The notes under the pieces: generated by a model
Seen by the model: the letters and a program-made list of their open reading frames with translations, nothing else
Databases searched by the model: none
Told to the model about the DNA's origin: nothing
Shown here: positions 46,391 to 56,729 of the stretch, piece by piece
Layout: each line of letters starts with the position of its first letter
How positions within the stretch are numbered: position 1 is the stretch's first letter
NCBI RefSeq assembly: GCF_030445035.2
Contig: NC_080702.1
Coordinates: forward strand, 13,276,029 to 13,340,028
Source: Dasypus novemcinctus
Taxonomy: Eukaryota; Chordata; Mammalia; Cingulata; Dasypodidae
DNA: 64,000 nt
Reading direction: 5' to 3'
Made by a program: the position numbers and the translations under genes

Positions 46391-47905
46391 AGAACTAGAA
46401 AAATCTGGTCTGTTCTCCAGGGGAAAAAAAACAATCAGCAGATACAGCCCCAAAGGAACCACAGGAAGAATGATGAGACAAAGCAGTTATTACGTCTCTG
46501 CTCAATGAGAAAGGTAAATACTCTCCTTGGAGTGAAAGAAAAGATAGTTCAAAACAAAGAAACAACAAAAAGATGTAAGAGGGAAACTTTAGACCTACAT
46601 ATAAAACATCTAAACTCAGGGACAAACCAGCAAGATGGTGGCCAGAGGAAGGAGTTCCGAGAGTCAGTTCATGCCACAGGACAGTTAGTAATCACACTGA
46701 GCTATCTACTAAAGCACCTGTTTGGGGGCTCCAGGAGACCAGAAGAGCATCCTCCAACATCCCTGAAAGCATGGAAGGAGGACACTGCCCATCTGCAGAG
46801 AAGATTTATAAATAGAACACTCCACACCCCAGAGGCTGGCGCCCATCTTCCAGAGGCAGCATAAGACATCTCGGAGCTATTCCTCAGCTGCAATCAGAAG
46901 TTCCACTTCCCAAAAATGGCAGAGGAAGAGAAGACTGGGCACCAGCTTCAGATACTGATTAGTAAAGTAAATTGGGCAGTCTAAAGTATAATGTAAAATT
47001 CCAGTGATGTAAGGACAGCCTTCTTTCCATCCTCATCAGATTGTAGCTCTAGGCTAAGCCCCAGCCCCACCTCCAGCAGGGAGGAGGCTATGGGGCCCTG
47101 CACCAGCCTCTCCAGGAAAATAAAGGCCATGCCTCAGAGGACTACAATCATTCTACTCTGACTGCTTCAGGGGCTATTCTGGAATTGGAAGCTCCGTTTC
47201 CCAAAAAACAGGGAAGGAAGGGATGGTTGGCCACCAACTGCAGCTAGTGATTAGTAAATATGGCTGGCTGAAATAGAACCCTAACAACAGGTAAAGTTTG
47301 AACCTGTCCAAGTCAGAAAGAGGCCAGTGGACACCATTTAGACTTTGCCCCCAGCATGAGGGGAAGCTGGGCTGGCTGAAAATCATAGTGAACATAGGGA
47401 CTGGCTTCTTGTACCGAGATCAGCCTGCAGCCCTAGCCTAGGCATCAGCCCCACCTCTACCAGGGAGGAAGCTGGCAGGCCCTGCACCAGCCTCTCTGGA
47501 TAACTGCAGGAACATTCGGCTGGCAGACTGAATACTGGGAAGACTACCAGGGCAACTATGGTCATTTTGCACATGTACAGCATAGCATGTTGCCCACACC
47601 TGCAGCTCTATCCCTGCCAATGCAGGGGAGGGGACTTTAAGCTTCCTCAGTCTCTCCAGGTGACTACAGTCTAGGTCTGCGCACCCTGGATCATTCCACA
47701 CAGCTGTGGCACTATCCATACCCTGCAAAGGAGAAAGAAGGGAGGAGGTTCATCAGTCCTTGGGAAACAAGGGCAGCTGGAGTCTCCACTGCGTTCAACA
47801 CCAGTTATACCCTTGGCTCCCACTACACAACTGGCAAGGGAGAAAGGGCAAAAAAACCCTAAACTAAAGAGAGAAACTGCACCCAGAATAAATACATCTA
47901 GTAAG
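46391..47905 (+). mobile_element. Old L1 5'UTR with tandem monomers
   Basis: Up to about 46620 the sequence matches 34080-34300. From 'ccagcaagatggtggccaga' (about 46627) it is L1 5'UTR. Two related units follow, starting 'agctattcctcagctg' at 46875 and 'gctattctggaattgg' at 47171. Each contains a 'ccccacctc' block, a 'gggccctgcaccagcctctc' block (47093) or a close match, and a 'gattagtaaa' block. ORF1 begins after 47905. Repeated 5'UTR units resemble in principle the promoter monomers of mouse L1. Confidence 0.6.
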
Positions 47906-48115
47906 CCAGATGGCAAGATACCAACAAAAACTACAATCCATACAAAGAAACAGGAAGATATCACCCAGGTAAAGGAACAAGGTAAGCCTCCTGATGACAT
48001 AAAGGAGTTGAGACAACTAATCATAGATGCTCAAACAAATCACCTTAACAAATTCAACGAGATGACTAAAGAGATTAGGTATATTAAGACAACACTGATG
48101 CTCCTCGCCTGCGAT

Positions 48116-48985
48116 ACTTGAACCCCCCTATGGTACAAAACTACTTCAAAAATGAAGTCTAATATATCCATTGCCTTGCCAATGGGCCCTACTTTGGAAT
48201 TTGTGTTCCTGAGTCTAATGGATTGGGACTCAGATGTGACCTTTCTACAAATGCCTCTTATGTCACTTTTACTGAACCTGTGGTTGGTTGGGGTTGGTAT
48301 ATACCAAGGAACTTAAATCTCTGGACTGGGCATGTGCCTGAGCCTCAGTGGAGTTGCAAATCCTACTCTCCGGTTTGTTGAACTTACTACACAGGTCAGC
48401 TAGGAGGTAAAGATGGTCAACCACCATGCCAGGGAGCTGAGAGTGCCTATAACTCCAAGCAGGAGAATCACATCCATCAACCATGTGGGCTCTTAAGCTC
48501 CTTCTCGATATAGAGGTGGAGTGGACATCATCAAACCAGGGTCCACAGCATGGAGGAATAAAATACAGATTACAGTGAATTTACAGGTATTCTACTATAG
48601 AACTACTGTGACTACTAATGGTCGAAACTGGAGCACTGATCTGGAGAAAGTAGCCACGGTACTTGCTGAGGGTAGGAAGAGGGAAGAGGAGATGAGATGT
48701 GGGGACATTTTCGGGACTTGGAATTATCCTAAATGATACTGCAGAGACAGATGCTGGACATTATATATCTTACCATAACCCACTGAATGGCCTAGGGAGA
48801 GTGTTAACTACAATGTAAACTATTATCTATGTGGTGCAGCAGTCCTCCAAAATGTATTCACCAAAAGCAATGAATGTGTGACAGTCGATATATGTGGGAA
48901 CCTCTTATATTTTTTAATGTAACATTTTTTGTGATCTATGTATCTTTTAAAAAGAGAAGACAACTTAATAAAAAATTTTAAAAAA
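48116..48985 (+). mobile_element. L1 3'UTR fragment inserted in ORF1
   Basis: It runs from near 'tcctcgcctgcgatacttga' to the tail 'taaaaaattttaaaaaaag'. The flanks aagacaacactg and aagatggcactg look like a decayed 12-bp duplication. The content is older module B. Confidence 0.65.
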
Positions 48986-49729
48986 AGATGGCACTGGAAG
49001 AGCACAAATTTCAAAGTACATACAGAAAAACTGGAGATCTTATGGGAATTAAAGGTGCAATAAATGAAATTTTAAAAATACTGGAGTCATATAACAGATT
49101 TGAGGAGGCAGAAAAAAGGACTGGTAAGCTGGAAGAAATAGCTTCTGAAAGCAAAAGTAAAAAAGAACAGTGGAAGAAAGAATGGAAAAAATTGAACAAG
49201 GTCTCAGGGAACTAAATGACAACAAAAGATGGGCAAACATATGTGTAAAAGGTGTCCAAGAAGGAGAAAAGGGGAAAAGGGTAATAGGAATGTTTTAAGA
49301 AATAACGGTAGAAAATTTCACAACCCTATTAAAGGACATGGATATCCATATCTAAGAAGCACAACGCACTCCCTTATGTATAATTTCAAAGAGTACAACC
49401 CCAAGACATATTAATTATAATGTCAAATACCAAAGACAGAGAATTCTGAGCAAGAGAGAACCAATGCATAACATATAAGGGACACCCAATAAGATTTAAG
49501 TACAGAGTTCCCATGGAGGCAAGAGAGAGTGGTGAGTGTTACAGGTCTTTTAGAATTTGTTCAGTAGGTCTTTTGGCTCTTGCTGGAAGACCCTTACTTT
49601 CCCCATATTTTTTTTTTCTTTCCATCCCCTGCCCTGCTGTTATTGCTGTCTGTGTCCATTTGCTGTGTGATCTTCTTTATCAATTTCTCTTTTTTGTCTT
49701 CTCTTCTCATCTTTGTCCAAGATTCACCA

Positions 49730-50105
49730 TGGCAGGAAGAGATGAGATGTGGAGGCGCCTTTGGGACTTGGAGTTGCCCTGGATGGTGCTTCAGGGGCAA
49801 TCACAAGACATTGTAAATCCTCCCAGGGCTCACTGGATGGAATGGGGGAGAGTGTGGGCCATGATGTGGACCAATGACCATGAGGTGCAGAGATACCCAG
49901 AGATGTACTTACCAAATGCAATGGATGTGTCATGATGATGGGAGTGAGTGTTGCTGGGGGGGGGGGAGGGGTGCAGTGGGGGTGGTGGGGTCGAATGGGA
50001 CCTCATATTTTTTTTTAATGTAATATTTTTACAAAATCAATTAAAAAAGAAAAAGAAAAAAGAAATAAAGTTGTCTTTTTTCACAGAAAAAAAAAAAAAA
50101 AAAAA
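49730..50105 (+). mobile_element. L1 3' tail inserted in the SINE
   Basis: The duplication aagattcacca lies at 49719-49729 and 50106-50116. The body matches the last 330 bp of the full L1, and the A-rich tail ends in a long A-run (50086-50107). Perfect flanks mark it as one of the younger insertions. Confidence 0.9.
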
Positions 50106-50254
50106 AAGATTCACCAGGATTCCATCCTGGGGAACTCTAATCTGGAGAGAAGATCCCTGTCAATTCTACTACCTCAGTTCCTGGTCTCTTGCTGCGCTTC
50201 ACCTTGACGCTTCCCTTGTCTCTTTTTTAATGTATCATTATCTTGCTGCATTAC

Positions 50255-50515
50255 TCCCACAGGTGCTGACTCAGTGTGTGGGCACTCAGCTCAACATGCA
50301 GGCACTGGCTTGCCATACAGGCACTTGTGTGGGCATTCAGTATACCACCCAGACACCCACGTGTGCACTTGGCTCACCAAGTGGGGACTCAGTTTGTCAT
50401 GTGGACACTCAGCTCACCATGAGGACACTCGGCTCACCATACGGGCACTTGGCTTAGTGCAAACATTTGGCTCATCACGCTGACAATGGCTTGCCATACA
50501 GGCATGCTTTCTCTT
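50255..50515 (-). repeat. ~20-bp tandem array inside a SINE
   Basis: Units such as 'atgaggacactcggctcacc' and 'atacgggcacttggcttag' repeat about 13 times with length variants. The unit is clearly related to that at 16428-16625. Confidence 0.8.
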
Positions 50516-50989
50516 CTTTTTCACCAGGAGACACTAGGGACCAAACCTGAGACTTCCCCTATGGTAGGCAGAGACCCTATCACATGAGTCACATGTGCTT
50601 CCCACATTCCCCATATTTAACAATAAAGTTAAGTTCGCCTTAGTAAACTGGGTATTCTTAAAAAACATAAAAAGAAGACAACATTGGTATGATATATTTA
50701 AGACACTGTGAAGGAAAAATTTCCAGTTAAGAATCTTATACCCGGTAAGATTGTCTTTCAAAATTGAGGGTGAGTTTAGAATATTCACAGATAAACAGAA
50801 ATTGAGAGAGTTTATAACCAAGAGACCAGTTTTGCAGGAAATATTAAAGGGTATGTTACAGTCTGAAAAGAAAAATCAGGAGAGTCTAGAAATATAGAGT
50901 ATGTAAGAAAAAGTAACCGAAAGTGTCAAGAGTGGTAAAATAAAATGACAGATAAAACACCAATATTTAAGAATCAACCTAACATTGTA

Positions 50990-51361
50990 AATCACTTGTA
51001 TTCAGAAAACTACAACTCATTGTTAAAAGAAATTTAAAAAGATGTAAATAATTGGAAGAACACGCCATGCTCACGTATTAGAAGACTAAATATCATTAAG
51101 ATGTAAATTCTACTCAAATTGATAGACAGATTCTATGCAATTCTGATAGAAATTCCAACACCATTTTTAAAATAATTGGAAAGCATGATGATCAAATTTA
51201 CTTGGAAGGTTAAGGGGTCCTGAACACCAGGAACACCTTAAAGAAGAAAACTGAAGTTGGAGGACTCTCACTTCTGGACTTTAAATCGTATTACCAAGGT
51301 ATACTGGTGAAAACATCATGGTACTGAAATAAAGACATAGACCAATGGAAATGAAGTGATG
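50990..51361 (+). mobile_element. Old L1 ORF2 C-terminal piece
   Basis: 'gaagaacacgccatgctcac', 'catttttaaaataattgga' and 'gaagttggaggactctcact' are late ORF2. It follows ORF1 almost directly, so most of ORF2 was deleted. It resumes at 54150-54390 after an antisense L1 insertion. Confidence 0.65.
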
Positions 51362-54145
51362 GTTTCACAAATCATCAGTTTTTATTTTATTAACACATTT
51401 CTTTTTATTAAATAGATGACACAGAATGTTACATTAAAAAAACATAAGAGGTTGCCCATATAACCTAGTTTCCAACTCCCACCTCCATCATTTTTGTAAT
51501 CTGTATTTCTCTGAACATAAATACATCACAAAAAAGGTTATATTATTAAAAAAAGAGGTTCCCATATACCCCCATCCTCCCACCCCACTCCTCCCACACA
51601 AACAACCTCCCCCATCATTGTGGCACACTCACTGCACTTGGCGAACACATTCTGGAGCACTGCTGCACCACGTGGATAATAGTTTATCCTGTAGTTCACA
51701 CTCTCCCCCAGTATATTCAGTGATTATGGCGGGATATATAATGTCCAGCATCTGACCCTGCAATATCACTTAAGAAAATCCCAAGTCCCAAAAATGCCCG
51801 CTCATCACATCTCTCTTCCCTCTCCCTGCCCATAGCATCTACTGTGGCCACACTCTTCACGTCAATGATACCATTTCTTCTATTACTAGTCACAATAGTT
51901 TCATAGTACAATATCAGTAAGTCCACTCTAATCCATGTTTTATTCCTCCATTCTGTGGACCCTGGGGATGGTGATGTCCACTCTACCTCTATATAAAGAA
52001 GAGGCATAGATTCCTCATGACTGTTGGATGCAATTCTCCTGCTTGCAGTTGTAGGCAGTCTTCATTCCCTGGTGTGGTGGTTGACCATCTTCACCTCCCT
52101 GTTAGCTGACCTGGGTAAGTCCAATGAAACAGAGAGTAGGGATTGCAACTCTGCTGAGGCTCAGAGCCCAGCTGGTACATGAGCAAGTCCCCTGAGTACA
52201 CACCATACATAATATGAACCACAGGCTCAGTAAAAGTGACAGAAGAGGCATGTGTAGACAGGTCATATCTGAGTCCAGCTCCATCACTCTCAGGAGCACT
52301 AATTCCAAAGTAGGGCCTATTGACATGGCAAAGAACTCAAAATCAAGTCCCCTGAGTACACACCATACATAATATGAACCACAGGCTCAGTAAAAGTGAC
52401 AGAAGAGGCATGTGTAGACAGGTCATATCTGAGTCCAGCTCCATCACTCTCAGGAGCACAAATTCCAAAGTAGGGCCTATTGACATGGCAAAGAACTCAA
52501 AATCCATCTGCCATGACCATATACTCTGTGGGTCTCCATAGCCTTCAGGAGAACCAGTACCTAGGGTTGTATCTCCTTAAGCTGTTTCTGGGGTCCTGCT
52601 GAGGTGTGCGTAAGCACGACCACTCTGATGACCCCCCAACTCTTTTTTGAAGACTGTCATCCATATATACTCATTTCTCTTTGCCATTTCCCCCTTTTAT
52701 ACAAGGTAAAACAGCAGTTTTTAACACATCCTATATGTAGGCTGAGGTACTCTGTTGGTCTGAGTTGACCTTTTATTCAAGGTCTCTTTCTAGTTGCATC
52801 ACCAGTTGGTGACTGGTAATAATCCATCGGCACCCGGGAGGCTCATCCCTGGGAGTCATGTCTCATGCTGGGGGGAAGTGTATTGCATTTATGTGCTGAG
52901 TTTAGTTTAGATATTGGCCACATTTGAGCAACATGGAGGCTCTCAAGAGGTAACTCTTAGGCACCCTGCAGCTCTAGGCCTAGTTCACATTTCAGGCACA
53001 CAGCCTCATAAGCATTATCAAGGGCTCATCGTTGGACCATCCTTCCTTGTTGGTCTTTGCTGTTGCACTTGGGGGATTACTGCTGTTCCATCGGGGAATG
53101 TTACAGAGCTCTCCTGAGTAGGAACTCTGTACTCCCTCAGTTGTCGTCTGTAACTGTAACTACTATAAAAATACCCAACATATAGCAGAACATTTTTATG
53201 GCCCCTATATACATGCCCTGGAGAACACCCTCCCAATCATGTGACCCGCATCGATAACAACCCACAACAGTGCTCCTCCCCTCCCCATAGGTGAAACTCT
53301 CTGTGGTCCAAAATGTCTTGAACAACGAAGTCTAATATATTGCCAAATACACTTAATAGGAAAATGAAATAAAGTGATGGGTTTAAAGATTAGAAATACA
53401 CATACTAATTTAGAAATATTAAGATAAAGAAAAAATAAACTGGTGTATTAATAAAAATAAAAAATATCATAAAGCTTTGTTTTTAACTTTTTGCCTTTCA
53501 TCACTGTAATAGGTGTTGCCCTGTATGTACAGTGGCAAGGCACTTTCTTTCATGTCTTCTCCTCAGTGTCTACATTCATTCCTTTTTAATTTTTTTTTCT
53601 AATTTGTAACCTTGTCTTCAAAAAAGTTTTAGATCACAGTAATTCACATACACAATAGAGGGGATTCCCATATATTCAATATCAAACCCTTTCCCCCTTC
53701 CCCAGCAACGATCTTTTTACATGTTCATGTTACATTTGCTGCAGCTGGTGTACAGATTTTGAAACATAGCTTCCAAACCTGGTTCCATTTTGGTTTACAT
53801 TACGGTTTATATTTCAAACTGTAAAATTTCTAAATTTTTAGTTTCCCTGTGTTTACATTATGGTTTACACTTTAGTTTATAGACTTGTATACATTTTTGG
53901 TGTACATTAACATGTCCTATATCCATCCTTACATGATCTTGTGGAGCAGTTTCATTGCCCCCTAGTTACCCTGCTTCCATCTATTCTATACCTCTCCCGT
54001 CCTCCCCTCAGGGCCCATAGTGACAATCAATCTTCACTACTTCAGGGACCAGATTTACAGATACTTGCAACAATACTGAGGGCTTGAATACTAGACTTCC
54101 CAAACTACTGAGATCGACTAATTCTCTCAAGGAATACAAACAGTT
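51362..54145 (-). mobile_element. 5'-truncated L1 3'UTR, antisense, both modules
   Basis: On the minus strand module A comes first (54145 to about 53440: 'aaggatggatataggacatg' and 'aaaccataatgtaaacaca'), then module B (53350-51362: 'atgagcctcccgggtgcc'). This matches the order in the full L1 at 24637-27453, but with much divergence. ORF2 of the host L1 continues on both sides. The insert holds the 160-bp tandem duplication at 52184-52503. Confidence 0.7.
52184..52503. repeat. 160-bp tandem duplication, near identical
   Basis: 52184-52343 and 52344-52503 read the same apart from one base in the 'gagcacTaattcc' / 'gagcacAaattcc' block. The surrounding L1 tail is old and diverged, so the doubling is recent, or an assembly artefact. 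Confidence 0.95.
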
Positions 54146-54149
54146 CTTC

Positions 54150-54389
54150 ACATCAAGGGTCAAGAGATTTTTGACAAGCCTGTCAGATTCACCCAGTTCA
54201 GGGAGAACAGTCCATTCAACAAACGGTGCTGGGAGAACTGGATATCCATAGCCAGAAGAAAGAAAAAGGACCCCTACCTCACATCTCATACAAAAATTAA
54301 TTCAAACTAGAACCAAATCGTAAATACAAAAGCAAAAACCATAAAGCTTCCGGAAAAAAATGTAGTAAAGTATCTTGAAGACTCAGTAG
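54150..54389 (+). mobile_element. Old L1 ORF2 piece
   Basis: 'gatttttgacaagcctgtca', 'cattcaacaaacggtgctgg' and 'gagaactggatatccatagc' are a well-known late ORF2 stretch, continuing from 51361. Confidence 0.65.
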
Positions 54390-55445
54390 TAGGTAGTGGA
54401 TGCTTCAAGGAGATAAGAGCAGGACTGACATGGACTACTGATATTTAATTTATGTAGACGTTTTAATTAGCAGTACTGTAAAAGGGTGAAAACATATATA
54501 GCTGATGGTAATATATTATAGTGATTAACATCATTATATAAATGGGAATGTGACTGAAAAGTGTAGTCTAGGGATATAAAGGCAAATTGACAGACAGCTA
54601 GGGAATAATCTAGGGGCTAACACAGTAAACACAGAGGTGGATGAGAATTTCGGTTGATGGTACAGAGGACAGAGTGTCCTTTGTGATGTAGAGGAGATAT
54701 ACATCACTGTTGGGGGGGGGGGGTGGGAATATGGAGAACCATGAGAAAAATACAACTGAAATGACCTACGGACTGTGGTTAACAATAATAGCGTAATATT
54801 CATGCTTATATACCAAAGATGTACTGTGCTGATAATGTGCGACTATGGAAAAAATGTGCCAAATATAAGTTATGAACCTGATAATAACCCAATATTATTT
54901 CATAATCTAACAAATGTGCCATCACACAGTGGTATGTTGATAGAGGGGTGTTGTATGGGAATTCTACACATGTGCATGATTGTTTCCTAAGTTTACAACT
55001 TCTGTCAAAAAAAAATATTTTAAAAATAATAATAGGGTAGGTTGGAGGAAAAATACACCAAATGTAAGATAAGGACTATAGTTAGTAGTAAGATTTTGAT
55101 TACAATCTTTCATATTTTGTTACAAATGTCATGTAACAATGAACACTGTTGGCGGTGGGCTGATGTATGGGACCCCTTTATGATGTTATGCATGTTTGCT
55201 TTGTTAAGTTCACAACTTCCACTACACACTATTGTTTATGCATATTCACATATAAATCATATAAAAATAATGATAATAGGGTGGGTTTGGGGAAAAATAC
55301 ACCATCATAAGGTATTTTGATTACTAGTAATATTTTGAGGATGCTCTTTAATGATTAAAAATGTTTGACATTGTAAGGCATTGGTGGTAGGGTGAGGTTG
55401 AGAGCCCTGTATGATGCTATGTATGTTCGTTTTCTAAGTTCACAA
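54390..55445 (+). mobile_element. Old L1 3'UTR with tandem end units
   Basis: It matches 36820-36987 plus 44044-44960. Two related units start near 55020 ('aataatagggtaggttgg') and 55265 ('gataatagggtgggtttg'). A G-run of about 12 bases lies at 54713-54724. No A tail is seen. Confidence 0.6.
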
Positions 55446-56400
55446 CAACCCACAATTCAGAAGTTCCCTGGGTGGGATAAATGAGAGAATGGAGTTAACA
55501 GAGGAAAGAATCAGTGACATGGAACTTAGAGCAGTAACGTGATATAATGAAGAACATAGAGCAGGCAAAAAGGTTAAACTAAAGTTAACAGAACCTCAGA
55601 AATCTGTAGGACAGTAAATATTCATGCTAAATGCTGAAGGGAGAAGACACAGAATTGTTCAGAATAAATATGGGCTAAAACAGCCTGAACACTACCCAAT
55701 CTTGTGATACACAGATCTGAGAAGCTCAGAAAATCATACCCTGACACATCATTTAAAATATCGGCTGACAATCAGATGAAAAATTCCGAAAGGACCCTAA
55801 GAAAAATGACACATTATAGGAGAAAAACAATTTGAAGGCCTGTCATTTCTCCTCAGACCCAATAGAGGCCAGAAGAGAGTAAAACAGGATCTTTGAAGTG
55901 CTAAAATAAAATAATATCAACCCAGAATACTACATACACCAAAAACTGTCCAAGGATGCAAGGCAAAAAAGAAAACGGAGAGGACAGAGAAATCTAAATT
56001 CCTCACTAGACAACTTGCTCTATAAAGATGCGAAAGAAACATCTTCGGGAAGAATAAAAATAATTATAAGAGGAAAATTTTGAACTTCAGGAACAGATAC
56101 CATTAAATTAATATATGAATGAATATTTGGCAGAAATTAGACCCTTTTGGGAGTAGATGGCCATACCACATGCACAGAGAATGCATATGACAAGTATAAC
56201 CAAGAGTAGGGGTTTAAATACTCTATATGACTGTGAGGGATCTACGTTTTATTTGAATTGTTAAAAAATTAACTGATTAGTATGTGAGAAGTTATCCCCA
56301 GAGCAAACACTAAAAACAATTCCAAACAAAGTCAAAAACAGGAGAACCATAATGGCCTTTATCTAGGACATACAATTAAGCAGCTAAAAGAGTGGCACAC
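55446..56400 (+). mobile_element. Ancient L1/HAL1-like ORF1 remnant
   Basis: 'gaaagaatcagtgacatgga' near 55505 and the later 'catttctcctcagacccaat', 'agaggccagaagagagta' and 'caacccagaatactacatac' follow the ORF1 C-terminal order. No ORF2 sequence follows, so HAL1 (an ORF1-only L1 relative) is possible. It is very diverged. Confidence 0.45.
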
Positions 56401-56729
56401 AGGGATTTTAGGTGAACAAAAATATTCATTTCTCTTGGCTAGAGCATGACATTGGTTTTGGTTTTTCTTTTTGTACTTTCAGTCACAGAACATATTTTGA
56501 AATCACATACTACGTATTCGGAGGTTAAAGTTTATAAAAAAGAAAAAGAACATAAATAGCTATGGTTGAATATGGGTTGCTAATTTTAGTGGCCTAGAGA
56601 GGAATTCTAACCAATGACAAACAAATGATGTCCCTGAACTAGACACAACTTACAGTGTTTTTGGTTGTGGTCGTCACTGCCGTCTGGGTTTCTTGGAGGA
56701 ACCTACGTATGACTTTCCATTTCATGGCC

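Larger units (their letters stand above)
49590..50605 (-). mobile_element. Long tRNA-derived SINE with internal minisatellite
   Basis: The head at the right reads, on the minus strand, 'gggaagcacatgtgactcat' and 'ctaccataggggaagtctca'. The left part carries the family tail in antisense ('gctgtctgtgtccatttgct'). In between are a unique block (50117-50250) and an array of about 13 units of roughly 20 bp (50255-50515). Removing the L1 tail at 49730-50105 leaves an element of about 640 bp. It is the same type as 16378-16716. Confidence 0.65.
47906..50890 (+). pseudogene. Old L1 ORF1, split by three insertions
   Basis: Pieces at 47906-48115, 48986-49525 and 50640-50890 join in order into ORF1. 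The coiled-coil part holds FNEMTKEIRYIKTTL, then LEEIASESKSKKEQ. The RNA-recognition part has 'gggcaaacatatgtgtaaaa', and the C-terminal part 'cagataaacagaaattgaga'. Frames carry many stops, so no protein is made. Insertions are an L1 tail (48116-48985), a SINE (49590-50605) and an L1 tail inside that SINE (49730-50105). Confidence 0.7.
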
